Assembly: GCF_044005705.1 (NCBI RefSeq)
Contig: NZ_JBIPKE010000014.1
Span: 1 to 64,000, forward strand
Length of the DNA stretch: 64,000 nucleotides
From: Marinoscillum luteum
Lineage (GTDB): Bacteria; Bacteroidota; Bacteroidia; Cytophagales; Cyclobacteriaceae
Reading direction: 5' to 3'
Part shown: positions 43,373 to 53,009 of the stretch, one piece after another
How positions within the stretch are numbered: the stretch's first letter is position 1
Layout: every line of letters starts with the position of its first letter
Translations under genes and position numbers: made by a program
Notes under the pieces: model-generated
What the model was told of the DNA's origin: nothing
The model's database searches: none
Seen by the model: only the letters and a program-made list of their open reading frames with translations

Positions 43373-44253
43373 AAAACATCTGGATATTGATCTTTCCGCT
43401 GCTGGTATTTTCCTGCAACAAAAACAATGATTTTACAACAGAAACCGGAGTGGAAGTATCCTGCCTGGTGAAGGGTGACGGCCTTGGCGCCCAAAAAGAT
43501 TCTATTGTGGTTTTATACCTGAAAATAGTGGGAGCTGATGGTGAAGTACTTACCGAAACCACTCCTGAAAAACCATTGGCTTTGGCCTTTGACCCGGAAA
43601 TGAAAGCCGGCAACCTGCAGGAGGTACTGAAAGAAATGGAAGTGGGTGATAGCGTGTTTTTCACTACAACGGCCAAAAATCTATTCGAAGAAACTTATCA
43701 GACACAGCTACCTCCGGATATGGACTCTGCTGCAGTGATGAGCATCAATATGAAATTTCATGCCCAAATGAGCCAGGAAGATTACCGTGCTTACGTGCAG
43801 GAAATGACTGAAAAGCAGCGTGCCAAAGAATCAGTGATTCTTGAAGAAAAGCTTGTTTCTGATGGCGAAACCATCGATGCCTATCTCGAAGAAAATGGCA
43901 TTGATGCCATCACTACTGAGTCTGGTCTGAGGTACGTCATTACTCAGGAAGGTACCGGAGCAACTGCGCAGCCAGGTGACGAGGTGACTGTTCACTACGC
44001 TGGTCGTTTATTTAGCGGAGAGCCTTTTGACAGCTCTATCGAGCGTGGCCAGCCATTCAAATTCAATATTGGTCAGGGACGTGTGATCCCGGGATGGGAC
44101 GAAGGTATCGCCTATATCAAAGCTGGTGGAAAAGCTACATTGTATATCCCCAGCCCACTTGGTTATGGCAGCAGAGGCGCCGGTCCTACCATTCAGCCAT
44201 ACAGTATTCTTGTTTTTGACGTTGAGGTATTAGAAGTTGGTCAAAACCAGTAA
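43369..44253 (+). CDS. FKBP-type peptidyl-prolyl isomerase lipoprotein, two domains
   Basis: A 294-residue lipoprotein (lipobox FSC near residue 16) with two FKBP-like domains. The first (about 25-125) is degenerate. The second (about 185-292) carries the usual GDEVTVHYAGRL, GRVIPGWDEGI and GKATLYIPSPLGYG blocks and is probably active. It should help fold exported proteins at the periplasmic side. It overlaps nrnA by four bases and is followed by a second FKBP-like gene. Confidence 0.9.
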   Translation: MKNIWILIFPLLVFSCNKNNDFTTETGVEVSCLVKGDGLGAQKDSIVVLYLKIVGADGEVLTETTPEKPLALAFDPEMKAGNLQEVLKEMEVGDSVFFTTTAKNLFEETYQTQLPPDMDSAAVMSINMKFHAQMSQEDYRAYVQEMTEKQRAKESVILEEKLVSDGETIDAYLEENGIDAITTESGLRYVITQEGTGATAQPGDEVTVHYAGRLFSGEPFDSSIERGQPFKFNIGQGRVIPGWDEGIAYIKAGGKATLYIPSPLGYGSRGAGPTIQPYSILVFDVEVLEVGQNQ

Positions 44254-44320
44254 CCTGCACTGATTAAAGCATAACCACATAACTTTACCAAAGGGGCAGG
44301 CTGATTTTAAAAAGCGAGAA

Positions 44321-44914
44321 ATGAAAAACATAAAAGGTCAAGTAATAGCGGTAATGATGATCATTACCGCTTCCCTTTACTCCTGCAGGCAGGACACAAT
44401 CGTCACCAGCGTAGATCCGGATGTTCAGCTCAAAGCTGACTTGAAGGTGATGGAAGCCTATGTAAACGCCAAGGGATATACCGATGTGGACACTACCGAG
44501 TCAGGAGTATGGTATGTGGTACTCGACTCAGGCAATGGAGCCGGAATCAATCACAACGACATTGTTTCGTTTTTTATAGCAGGCCGACTGACCGACGGTT
44601 TTCTGTTTGCCACCAACATTGATACCGTGGATATCAATAATGGTACTTACGACGAAGACCTTACTTACAACCCGATCATCTATACCTACACGGCTGACGG
44701 CTGGAACATTCCGGAGATCATCACCAACTTCTATAGCTATGAGCGTGGATACCGCGAGGGGCTTTCCAAAGTGTTGGGTATTTTGAAAGTAGGTGGTCGT
44801 GCGCAAATTATCATTCCATCCGGGCTGGCCTATTCCACCAATCCTCCATTTGGCCTGGGCATCCCGCGAAATGCCGTTTTGGTGTTTGACATCTACCCGA
44901 GTTATGTGCGGTGA
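44321..44914 (+). CDS. Degenerate FKBP-like lipoprotein
   Basis: A 197-residue lipoprotein (lipobox YSC near residue 22) with one FKBP-fold domain (about 65-195). The C-terminal GRAQIIIPSGLAYS and NAVLVFDI segments fit the family. However, the aromatic pocket residues and the GWDEG motif are replaced, and there is an insert around residues 110-130. It may be a chaperone without isomerase activity. In gliding Bacteroidota, GldI is a similar small FKBP lipoprotein, but I cannot equate them. The rdgB gene begins at its stop. Confidence 0.78.
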   Translation: MKNIKGQVIAVMMIITASLYSCRQDTIVTSVDPDVQLKADLKVMEAYVNAKGYTDVDTTESGVWYVVLDSGNGAGINHNDIVSFFIAGRLTDGFLFATNIDTVDINNGTYDEDLTYNPIIYTYTADGWNIPEIITNFYSYERGYREGLSKVLGILKVGGRAQIIIPSGLAYSTNPPFGLGIPRNAVLVFDIYPSYVR

Positions 44915-44919
44915 AGGAC

Positions 44920-45498
44920 ATGAAAATCTACTTTGCCACCCACAATACCAACAAACTAAGAGAGCTAAGAGCACTCATCCCTGAAAATCTGGAGCTATTG
45001 GGTCTGGATGACCTGGGCTTGCACGAAGAAATCCCCGAAACCGCAGATACCATAGAAGGCAACTCTGCCATGAAGACTCGGTATGTATTTGAGAAGCATG
45101 GAGTAGCCTGCTTCGGCGATGATACCGGATTGGAGGTGGAGGCGCTGGGTGGCGCGCCTGGTGTGTACTCCGCCAGATATGCTGGCCCGGACAATGACAG
45201 CCATGCTAATATGGACTTACTCCTTTCGAATCTCAAAAACGAGGAGAACAGAAAAGCGAGGTTTAAAACCGTGATCACCTACATAGATAACCAGGGCCAT
45301 GAATACCAGTTTACGGGCATTGCCAAAGGTGAGATCATCCGTGAAAAGACCGGGGCACAGGGTTTTGGATATGATCCTGTATTTTTACCTGAAGGTGAAG
45401 ACCGGACTTTTGCTGAAATGAGCGCTGCTGAGAAAAATGCCCGCTCCCACAGAGCCCGGGCCTTTGAACAACTCATCCAATTTTTGAAAACTAAATAA
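44920..45498 (+). CDS. rdgB: XTP/dITP diphosphatase
   Basis: A 192-residue HAM1-type house-cleaning enzyme that hydrolyses XTP, ITP and dITP. The start KIYFATHNTNKLRELR, the active-site segment DDTGLEVEALGGAPGVYSAR and GFGYDPVFLPEG are family signatures. I choose ATG at 44920. A GTG at 44911 overlapping the previous stop would add three residues. AAGGA lies just before the ATG. Confidence 0.95.
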   Translation: MKIYFATHNTNKLRELRALIPENLELLGLDDLGLHEEIPETADTIEGNSAMKTRYVFEKHGVACFGDDTGLEVEALGGAPGVYSARYAGPDNDSHANMDLLLSNLKNEENRKARFKTVITYIDNQGHEYQFTGIAKGEIIREKTGAQGFGYDPVFLPEGEDRTFAEMSAAEKNARSHRARAFEQLIQFLKTK

Positions 45499-45499
45499 C

Positions 45500-46120
45500 A
45501 TGTCAAAACCTCTGATCATAGGAATCACCGGTGGAAGCGGATCAGGCAAAACGCTGTTTCTGAAACAGCTCATGGAGAAGATTGAAGAAGGAGAAATTAG
45601 CTTACTCTCTCTGGATAACTACTACAAGCCCCGCACAGAGCAGCCACTGGATGAGCGAGGGGTGGAGAATTTTGACCTCCCCGAATCACTCGATCGGGAG
45701 CGGTTTTCCAATGACCTGAGAAAGCTCAAGCAAGGTGAAGACATAATCATTCAGGAATACACCTTCAATAACGACGAAAAGAAACCCCAAACTATCCATA
45801 TCAAGGCCACACCGATTATCGTGGTGGAAGGCATCTTCACTTTTTACTATGAAGAAATACTGGACCTGCTGGATTTGAAAATTTACATTGAGGCACCCGA
45901 CTATCTGATGCTGACCAGGAGGATTACCAGAGATGCCGAAGAGCGTGGGTATGACCTAAGTGACGTGCTTTATCGCTTTCAGCACCATGTAACACCCGCC
46001 TTCAAAAAGTACATAGAGCCTCTCAAACATGAAGCAGATGTGCTGATTCCGAATCACAACGGCTTTTCTGTGGGTCTGGAGGTAATTGTTTCTTACCTGC
46101 GCCAGAAGGTCAATCAATAA
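45500..46120 (+). CDS. udk: Uridine kinase
   Basis: A 206-residue P-loop kinase (GITGGSGSGKTLFLKQL) that phosphorylates uridine and cytidine in pyrimidine salvage. LSLDNYYKPR, FDLPESLD and RRITRDAEERGYD match the Udk family. It begins one base after the rdgB stop, so the nrnA-FKBP-FKBP-rdgB-udk run is probably one operon with a nucleotide housekeeping theme. Confidence 0.93.
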   Translation: MSKPLIIGITGGSGSGKTLFLKQLMEKIEEGEISLLSLDNYYKPRTEQPLDERGVENFDLPESLDRERFSNDLRKLKQGEDIIIQEYTFNNDEKKPQTIHIKATPIIVVEGIFTFYYEEILDLLDLKIYIEAPDYLMLTRRITRDAEERGYDLSDVLYRFQHHVTPAFKKYIEPLKHEADVLIPNHNGFSVGLEVIVSYLRQKVNQ

Positions 46121-46156
46121 TTTTCTGATTGGACTAAGTAATTAATTGTATTTCAG

Positions 46157-46164
46157 TAGTTTTG
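46157..46164 (+). promoter_or_regulatory. Possible -7 box before the gene at 46172
   Basis: TAGTTTTG matches TAnnTTTG, but the nearest TTG upstream is 25 bases away. If it is used, transcription would begin at about the TTG chosen as start for the next gene. This would favour a later start codon there. Confidence 0.3.
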
Positions 46165-46171
46165 TCGCGCT

Positions 46172-46540
46172 TTGAAACCAGGCGAAAGTAACATATCGAA
46201 CTTTTTATTCAGGTCATTGGTGATGCTGGGACTAATTGTGGGCTTTTTAGCCATCACAGTGACCACCCCTATCACGCCACAACTGAATATAGAAGAGCTG
46301 GCTCAGGTAGACAATGCGCCTACTGATGAAGAGCAGCAACCTGAGACTGTTCTCAGGGCTTTCGATGCGATCCCTGTCACAGCCCATGTAAGCCTTACCC
46401 ACGAGTTTCTCCTCATAGACATCCTCACCAGCTTTGAGAGTCTTGAAGAAGATATCACCGCTGGTGAGGAAGCAGTATGTGCTGGCAGCAAAGTACTGAA
46501 GATTCTTTTCAGAAGAATTATCTCCCCCAACGCACCCTAG
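46172..46540 (+). CDS. Small single-span membrane protein, unknown
   Basis: A 122-residue protein with one hydrophobic helix (about residues 12-32, LFRSLVMLGLIVGFLAITV), an acidic spacer and a hydrophobic C-terminal part. No family is recognised. The start used is TTG. GTG at 46220 or ATG at 46223 would still keep most of the helix. It lies between udk and secDF on the same strand, so it may be expressed with the export machinery. Whether it is real is less certain than for its neighbours. Confidence 0.55.
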   Translation: MKPGESNISNFLFRSLVMLGLIVGFLAITVTTPITPQLNIEELAQVDNAPTDEEQQPETVLRAFDAIPVTAHVSLTHEFLLIDILTSFESLEEDITAGEEAVCAGSKVLKILFRRIISPNAP

Positions 46541-46612
46541 TCTGCCCACTGCAGACCAGAACCGCCTTTTTTAGATTACCCGATTTTTTCTCAAAAAAAC
46601 ATACTTAACACC

Positions 46613-49603
46613 ATGAAAAACAAAGGATTTGTTGTTTCACTAACAATCGTTATCTCCTTGCTGTGTATCTACTATTTGTCATTCACATTTGTAGCACAGA
46701 AGATCCAAAAGGAGGCAACCGAAGCCACTACAGATGCTAGCGGCAATATCAACTTCGCTGAAAAACAGCGATACCTCGATTCTATTTGGAATGAGCCCGT
46801 GTACAATCTGCTTGGGCTTGACTACACCTATCAGGACATCAAAGAGACCGAGCTTAATCTTGGGCTTGACCTTCAGGGTGGTATGCACGTGACATTGGAG
46901 GTTTCTCCGGTGGACATTCTTAAAGGACTGAGTGGAAACAATCAGGACCCTGACTTCCAAAGTGCATTGATCACTGCCAAGACCAACATACGTGGCACTC
47001 AGAACAACTATGTAGATGAGTTTTACCGTGTGTTCAAAGCAAGCGCTCCGGACAAGTCTTTGGCCTTTATTTTTTCGAATACTGCCAACAGGGGCCGTAT
47101 CAGTCTCAACTCTACCGATGAAGAAGTACTGGACATCATCCAGGCCGAAGTAGAAAGTGCCATCGACCGTTCATTCAATATCCTGAGAACACGTATCGAC
47201 AGATTTGGTACTTCACAGCCCAACATTCAAAGACTTCAGGGTACAGGCCGTATCCAGATAGAGCTTCCTGGTGTAGACAACCCTGAGCGGGTAAGAAAAC
47301 TGTTGCAAGGAGTAGCTAAGCTGGAGTTTTGGGAAGTACACGAAATCAATGAGATTTCGCCAACCCTTCAGGCCATCAATGATCTGTTGGTAAAAGAGCA
47401 AAAAGCTACTTTGAATACTGAAGACCTGACGGCCAGCACTGAAACCGTGCAGGAAGACCTATCACTCCTTACTGAGGATGACAATGCATCGGACACTGCG
47501 GACACCACTGCGCTGGCAGAAGGTGACTCAGCCACAAGCAACCTTGACTCGGCACTCAACAGCCAGGTTTCGCCCTTATTTTCTCTGATCAAGTCTCAGT
47601 ACGGACTGGTTTACGATGTGAAAGACACTTCGACCATCAACAGAATCCTCCAAAGAGAGGATGTGAAGTCAGTCATTCCTTCGAATGTAAAGTTCCTCTG
47701 GTCTGTGAAGGCCATCAAGAGCGAAGCAGTAGGATCTCCTGAGCTACTGGAGCTACATGCGATCAGAACTTCCCGCACGGGCAAAGCGCCACTTACAGGT
47801 GAAGTCATTACAGACGCCAGACAAGACCTGGATCAGCGCTCAAGACCCGCTGTGAGTATGCAAATGAGTGCCGCAGGAGCCAAAACATGGAGACGACTGA
47901 CCGCCAGCAATGTGGGAAGAAGAATTGCCATTGTACTGGACAACTATGTATACTCTGCACCCAATGTGGAAGGTGAAATCCCGAACGGAAACTCTTCGAT
48001 CTCCGGAAGCTTCACCATTGAAGAAGCCAAAGATTTGGCCAATATCCTGAAAGCTGGTGCACTACCAGCGCCTACCACCATCGTGGAAGACGTGGTGATC
48101 GGACCTACCCTGGGTAAAGTAGCTCAGGAGCAAGGGATTATTTCCATTGTAGCAGGTTTGGGTATTGTGATCATTTTCATGGTCTTCTATTACGCCAAAG
48201 GAGGTCTCATTGCCAACGTGGCATTGTTCTTCAATATCTTCTTTATCATGGGGATTTTGGCACAGCTGAGTGCTTCACTCACACTGCCAGGGATTGCCGG
48301 TATCGTATTGACCATCGGTATGTCCATTGATGCCAACGTACTTATTTTTGAGCGTATCAAGGAAGAGCTTAGAAACGGCTCAGGGCTGAAAGCAGCGATA
48401 AGCACCGGATATAGTAAAGCATACAGTTCTATCATAGATGCCAACGTGACCACATTCATCACAGCGATGATTCTCTACATACTGGGACAGGGACCTGTGA
48501 AAGGCTTTGCGATCACTTTGATGATCGGTATTGCCTGTTCATTCTTCAGTGCGGTATTCATCACCCGTGTGATCGTGGAAGCCTTCTCTAAGAAAGGAGA
48601 CAACTCTAAACTTTCATTTGCCAATGCCTTCTCCAGAAATGCTTTGGTAGGATTGAATATCGATTTTCTGAGCAAGCGTAAAATGGCTTATATCTTCAGC
48701 TCGACGTTTATTGCCGTAGGTATTGTAGCTATTTTCATCAAAGGACTTACCCTGGGTGTGGATTTCAAAGGTGGTCGCTCGTATGTGGTGACTTTCACTG
48801 AGGCCGCTGTACCTTCAGCACTTAAAGCTTCTGTGGCCCCTTACTTTGACAATCAGGGTACCGAGGTGAAAACCTATGGAGCCAACAACATCATGAAAAT
48901 CACCACGTCATACCTGATAGATGATGAAACCGATGCTGCAGATCTTAAAGTAAAGAATGCTCTGATAGAGGGAATAACTGCCTCCGGGCTTACCTACAGC
49001 ACCAATGCTGACCTGGGCCCGGATTCATTTACGATCAGTAGCTCTTCCAAAGTGGGCGCGACCATAGCGGATGACATCAAAAACTCATCCTATGAATCAG
49101 CCCTTTTCGCTCTCATCGCCATATTCCTTTATATACTCATTCGTTTCCGTAAGTGGCAGTTTGGGTTGGGTGCGATCGTAGCACTGTTCCACGATACACT
49201 TTTTGTGCTCTCAGCCTTTGCAATTGTCTCACTTTTTGGGATTACCTATGAAGTAGATCAGGTTTTTGTCGCTGCCATACTTACCATCATTGGTTACTCC
49301 ATTAACGATACCGTGGTAGTATTTGACAGAATCAGGGAGAACCTGGGGATCAAAACCGGCAGTGAAATGAAGAAAGTATTCAACGAGTCACTCAACAGCA
49401 CCATTAGCCGTACGTTGATTACCTCTATCACCACACTTATCGTGGTACTGGTACTTTTCATCTTCGGTGGAGCTGCTTTGAAGGGATTCTCTTTTGCGTT
49501 GTTGATCGGTATCCTTATTGGTACTTATTCTTCGATCTTCATCGCCACACCGGTGGTCATAGACCTCAATACTAAAAAAGACGCTAAGGCAGTAAAAGCC
49601 TGA
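46613..49603 (+). CDS. secDF: Protein translocase subunit SecDF (fused)
   Basis: A 996-residue inner-membrane protein that joins SecD and SecF, with twelve predicted helices. It uses the proton gradient to pull exported proteins through SecYEG. The first part has a large periplasmic domain (about 35-490) with an Ala/Asp/Thr-rich low-complexity insert near residues 265-310. The SecD helices include GIVLTIGMSIDANVLIFERIK. The SecF half begins near residue 690 and contains GYSINDTVVVFDRIREN. Fusion is common in Bacteroidota. A terminator follows. Confidence 0.96.
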   Translation: MKNKGFVVSLTIVISLLCIYYLSFTFVAQKIQKEATEATTDASGNINFAEKQRYLDSIWNEPVYNLLGLDYTYQDIKETELNLGLDLQGGMHVTLEVSPVDILKGLSGNNQDPDFQSALITAKTNIRGTQNNYVDEFYRVFKASAPDKSLAFIFSNTANRGRISLNSTDEEVLDIIQAEVESAIDRSFNILRTRIDRFGTSQPNIQRLQGTGRIQIELPGVDNPERVRKLLQGVAKLEFWEVHEINEISPTLQAINDLLVKEQKATLNTEDLTASTETVQEDLSLLTEDDNASDTADTTALAEGDSATSNLDSALNSQVSPLFSLIKSQYGLVYDVKDTSTINRILQREDVKSVIPSNVKFLWSVKAIKSEAVGSPELLELHAIRTSRTGKAPLTGEVITDARQDLDQRSRPAVSMQMSAAGAKTWRRLTASNVGRRIAIVLDNYVYSAPNVEGEIPNGNSSISGSFTIEEAKDLANILKAGALPAPTTIVEDVVIGPTLGKVAQEQGIISIVAGLGIVIIFMVFYYAKGGLIANVALFFNIFFIMGILAQLSASLTLPGIAGIVLTIGMSIDANVLIFERIKEELRNGSGLKAAISTGYSKAYSSIIDANVTTFITAMILYILGQGPVKGFAITLMIGIACSFFSAVFITRVIVEAFSKKGDNSKLSFANAFSRNALVGLNIDFLSKRKMAYIFSSTFIAVGIVAIFIKGLTLGVDFKGGRSYVVTFTEAAVPSALKASVAPYFDNQGTEVKTYGANNIMKITTSYLIDDETDAADLKVKNALIEGITASGLTYSTNADLGPDSFTISSSSKVGATIADDIKNSSYESALFALIAIFLYILIRFRKWQFGLGAIVALFHDTLFVLSAFAIVSLFGITYEVDQVFVAAILTIIGYSINDTVVVFDRIRENLGIKTGSEMKKVFNESLNSTISRTLITSITTLIVVLVLFIFGGAALKGFSFALLIGILIGTYSSIFIATPVVIDLNTKKDAKAVKA

Positions 49604-49628
49604 TAAGCGAAAGAACAATCATTACGAG

Positions 49629-49655
49629 AAGGGTGTCCACATGGGCACCCTTTTT
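49629..49655 (+). terminator. Terminator of secDF
   Basis: A 10-base-pair stem (AAGGGTGTCC with GGGCACCCTT, one G-T pair, loop ACAT) is followed by TTT-rich sequence, 25 bases after the stop. Confidence 0.85.
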
Positions 49656-49736
49656 ATTTGGTTCTGTGTGTAGGTATAAATTGGGATAGGTTTTCTAAGC
49701 AGATAATTGCTAAATTTAGGAAAAACTACATAACCT

Positions 49737-50432
49737 ATGGAACCTGAACATCGCTATCGGTTTATATCCTATAGTTTATTCCTTGCTTCTACTTTCCTCA
49801 TCCTTTTTGTCCTCGATCGTTTTTTTGGATTCCACTATGCCCCTGACGAACATCGACTCAATCAAAAGCCGAAAGTGGAAAGCAGTGTAAAAAGCCATGG
49901 TGAAACCGCCGAGCCTGCCACAAAACCTGAGACAATACCTGAAGATCAGCCGGAATTTGAAAGCCCGACAGAAGATGCAGAAAAGGAAGCCAAGGAAACT
50001 TCTGAGGTACAGAGCCCATCAAATAGCGATTTTTTTCAGACCCTGAAGGCTAACTATCAAGCAGAAGTCCTAAGTCAACTACCCCCTAACAAGGCAAGAA
50101 CTGACATAGTGATCCGATACTACCAGCATGCTCCGGATGGCAACAGCGCTTATGCACTTCAAAAGTTGGGATTTTATATTCACGAACGCCCGGTAGATCC
50201 TGAGCTTGCCAACTATCAATCAAACGCCATTTACTTTGGGGAAAATGTCAAATTGGAAGACATTCAGATCGTAGGGCTCACGCTATTGAGCGAAGGCCTA
50301 CCGGTCAAATTGATCAAACCTTCACGTTTTGGAGACTCCTGGAAGTCTAACTCCATCGAAATAGGTACCGACACCACCCTGATTAACCAACCTACTCTTA
50401 CCTTTTCTGAAATAGAAAACCTCGCGATTTAA
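49737..50432 (+). CDS. Membrane-anchored protein of unknown function
   Basis: A 231-residue protein with one N-terminal hydrophobic helix (about 11-28, SYSLFLASTFLILFVLD). A long acidic Pro/Glu/Lys-rich linker (about 40-95) leads to a compact C-terminal domain (about 98-231) with YQAEVLSQLPPNKARTDIVI and RYYQHAPDGNSAYALQKLG. No family is recognised. The linker suggests that the domain works away from the membrane, in the periplasm if the N-terminus faces inwards. It follows secDF after a terminator. Confidence 0.7.
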   Translation: MEPEHRYRFISYSLFLASTFLILFVLDRFFGFHYAPDEHRLNQKPKVESSVKSHGETAEPATKPETIPEDQPEFESPTEDAEKEAKETSEVQSPSNSDFFQTLKANYQAEVLSQLPPNKARTDIVIRYYQHAPDGNSAYALQKLGFYIHERPVDPELANYQSNAIYFGENVKLEDIQIVGLTLLSEGLPVKLIKPSRFGDSWKSNSIEIGTDTTLINQPTLTFSEIENLAI

Positions 50433-50523
50433 TCCTGGAGTACTTTTTTTGAGGTTTTTCACCCCATTTACTTCCCAAATAGGTTACACTTTGGTTAATA
50501 TTATGCCATCTAACGCCTAATAG

Positions 50524-52947
50524 ATGAGAAGATTTTTTGCACTAACGGTTTTTCTGCTACACGCTACCTATCACTTCGCGCAGCCCATCGAAACACTGGT
50601 CGTAGATGAGCTCACCGAGTATTTGGAACTCAGACCCCAGGAAAAGGTATTTTTGCATACCAACAAGCAGATCCTCGCTGCCGGAGAGACACTCTGGTTT
50701 AAAGCCTACCTGACGGATGCCAACACCCTGAAAGCCAGCAAACTGAGCAAAGTACTCAATGTAGACCTCATTGATCAGAATCAGCGAATACTATATTCCC
50801 GCATTCTCAAGCTGGAAAATGGCAGTGGGTTTGCCGAAATAGACCTTAGCGACTCCCTCCCTGATGGGGACTATTTTCTGAAAGCATATACCAATTATAT
50901 GCTCAATTTTGATCGGTCACTGCTCTATACCCAACCGCTCAAAATTATTAACAAATGGGTAGCATACCCCAGTCCTGAAGCTCCTCCAACGGCCTTTGAT
51001 GTACAATTCTTTCCGGAAAGTGGGGATTTGGTTAACGGGTTGATCACCTCGGTGGGATTCAAAGCCATCAACGAAAAGGGCCTTGGAGTAAGCATCTCTG
51101 GAGAAATCGTGGATGATCAGGCCAATAAAATCACTGATTTTCAAAGCCAGTTTGCAGGCATGGGCTCCTTTAAACTAATCCCGACTATCGAGCATATGTA
51201 CACTGCGCGTGTTTCGTATCAGGGCTCCGTTTTCGAATTTCCCCTTCCAACAGTGCGCCCAAACGGAGCCATCATTCAGGTAACTCCCGCCCTGGAAAAA
51301 ATGACCCTCAAGGTCCTGACCAAAGACTATTCTCTCGAAAATCACTTCCTGCTGGGCTATCAACGTGGCAAAGCCGTCATGCTTTTGAAACCTGATCCCA
51401 CCAACAGCTACATGTTCTCCACCTTTTCTACTACTGACCTCCCCACTGGCATTGTCCATTTCACACTGTTCAACCCTGAGGGGATTGCCATCGCAGAGCG
51501 GCTTTCATTCATCATGAGCCAGGGTGACCCCACGTTGAGTATTGAAAACATAGAAAAAAATGCGAACCGAAGTAAAACCAGCGTTTCTCTGTCCATGGAT
51601 CACCTCGGAGAAGATAATGGCCTGGCAGATTTGTCGGTTTCCGTGTTCAAGGCTTCATTGGATCTCCCCATGAAAAACACCATTCAAACCCACCTCCTTT
51701 TATCCTCAGACCTAAAGGGGCACATAGAAATGCCTCAGTATTATTTTGCTGATGTGGACATGGAAAAAGTGGAAGCGCTCAATAATTTACTGCTTACACA
51801 AGGATGGAGACGTTTCAAATGGGCCACAGTGATGAACAAGGATTTACCCGAAATCCAGCACTTTCTGGAGCAACATCAGAGTATCAGCGGGCAGCTCTTT
51901 AAGTATTACAACCGACAGCACTCCGCCCCCGGCAACGTCAGCCTGACGGTACTCGAAAGCCCACTGATCAACGCTACTGTAGAAACCGGGGAGGACGGTA
52001 GGTTTCAGTTCGCCGGCCTGGATTTTCAGGATACTGTATCCATCATCCTGCAGGCCCAAAAACCCGGAAAAAAGGCCAAAAAGGACCCCACTAAGGAAAA
52101 AAACGATGCTTACTACATCAAAGTGAACCAAAGAAAAAGTCCTCCTGTGGTAATCCCACTAGTCCCCATTCCAGAAGCAGAAATGGATGATGCCATCTCA
52201 GATGCGGAAGTGCAAATGAACAGGATAAGGGAGATTGAGGCGGCCTTTTCAGAAGGTGGTGCCATCATGCTGGATGCCTTTGAATTTAAGTCATCCAAAA
52301 ACCCTTATGACGATCCGGTAAGCAGCCGAGCGCTGATGTACAACAACCCCACCACAAGGGTGGAGCTGGATTCTATGCCAGTAGACCCTCGTCTGGGCGC
52401 AGCCAGTATGGCTGATGTCTTCAATGCACTCCAGATTCCAGGGTTTAACACCACCACCATGCAAAGCCGTGGTGCTTCCACCTTTTCAGGAAGCAATACA
52501 GTTGCTTTTTTCTATGACGGTATGCAGGTAGACAAGGAGTTTGTCATGCAGGACCTTTCGCCCAGCGATGTTGGTTCCATAGACTACTTCACGGGTGCCA
52601 AGGCTTCCATATTCGGGGCTGTAGGTGCCAGTGGTGTGATCGCCATATATCCGCGCAGCGAGCAATCCTATGCCAATCTGGATGTAGTGGGGATCGCCAA
52701 CTTCAAACTCCCCGGATATTATCAGCCACGAGAGTTTTACAGCCCAAATTATGATGTGATCACTGAAGAAAAGCCAGATTACCGTGCCACCCTGTACTGG
52801 AACCCTGCGGTTCAAACCGATCAGAACGGAACCGCCACTTTCAGTTTTTTCACCTCCGACGAAGATGCCGAGTACCTGATAGAAGTGCAGGGTCTTACCT
52901 CAGATGGGAGTCCCGTTTTCAGACAGAGCTATCTGATCGTGGAGTAG
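50524..52947 (+). CDS. MG2-like protein with TonB-dependent receptor plug domain, no barrel
   Basis: An 807-residue exported protein. A signal peptide (1-19) is followed by an MG2-like beta domain (about 30-140, PQEKVFLHTNKQILAAGETLWFKAYL), further beta domains and a carboxypeptidase-like region (about 450-510). A TonB-receptor plug-like domain (about 620-715) has DVFNALQIPGF, FFYDGMQVDKEFV and KASIFGAVGASGVIAI. The 22-strand barrel of a real receptor is missing. It probably sits in the periplasm or at the outer membrane and perhaps acts as a binding partner. The family is common in Bacteroidota but not functionally defined as far as I know. Confidence 0.75.
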   Translation: MRRFFALTVFLLHATYHFAQPIETLVVDELTEYLELRPQEKVFLHTNKQILAAGETLWFKAYLTDANTLKASKLSKVLNVDLIDQNQRILYSRILKLENGSGFAEIDLSDSLPDGDYFLKAYTNYMLNFDRSLLYTQPLKIINKWVAYPSPEAPPTAFDVQFFPESGDLVNGLITSVGFKAINEKGLGVSISGEIVDDQANKITDFQSQFAGMGSFKLIPTIEHMYTARVSYQGSVFEFPLPTVRPNGAIIQVTPALEKMTLKVLTKDYSLENHFLLGYQRGKAVMLLKPDPTNSYMFSTFSTTDLPTGIVHFTLFNPEGIAIAERLSFIMSQGDPTLSIENIEKNANRSKTSVSLSMDHLGEDNGLADLSVSVFKASLDLPMKNTIQTHLLLSSDLKGHIEMPQYYFADVDMEKVEALNNLLLTQGWRRFKWATVMNKDLPEIQHFLEQHQSISGQLFKYYNRQHSAPGNVSLTVLESPLINATVETGEDGRFQFAGLDFQDTVSIILQAQKPGKKAKKDPTKEKNDAYYIKVNQRKSPPVVIPLVPIPEAEMDDAISDAEVQMNRIREIEAAFSEGGAIMLDAFEFKSSKNPYDDPVSSRALMYNNPTTRVELDSMPVDPRLGAASMADVFNALQIPGFNTTTMQSRGASTFSGSNTVAFFYDGMQVDKEFVMQDLSPSDVGSIDYFTGAKASIFGAVGASGVIAIYPRSEQSYANLDVVGIANFKLPGYYQPREFYSPNYDVITEEKPDYRATLYWNPAVQTDQNGTATFSFFTSDEDAEYLIEVQGLTSDGSPVFRQSYLIVE

Positions 52948-53009
52948 TCGTAAATGTTAAAAAATCCTAATTCCGATTTCCTGTCATCTTTTTGTCAGAC
53001 CTTTGTGCT

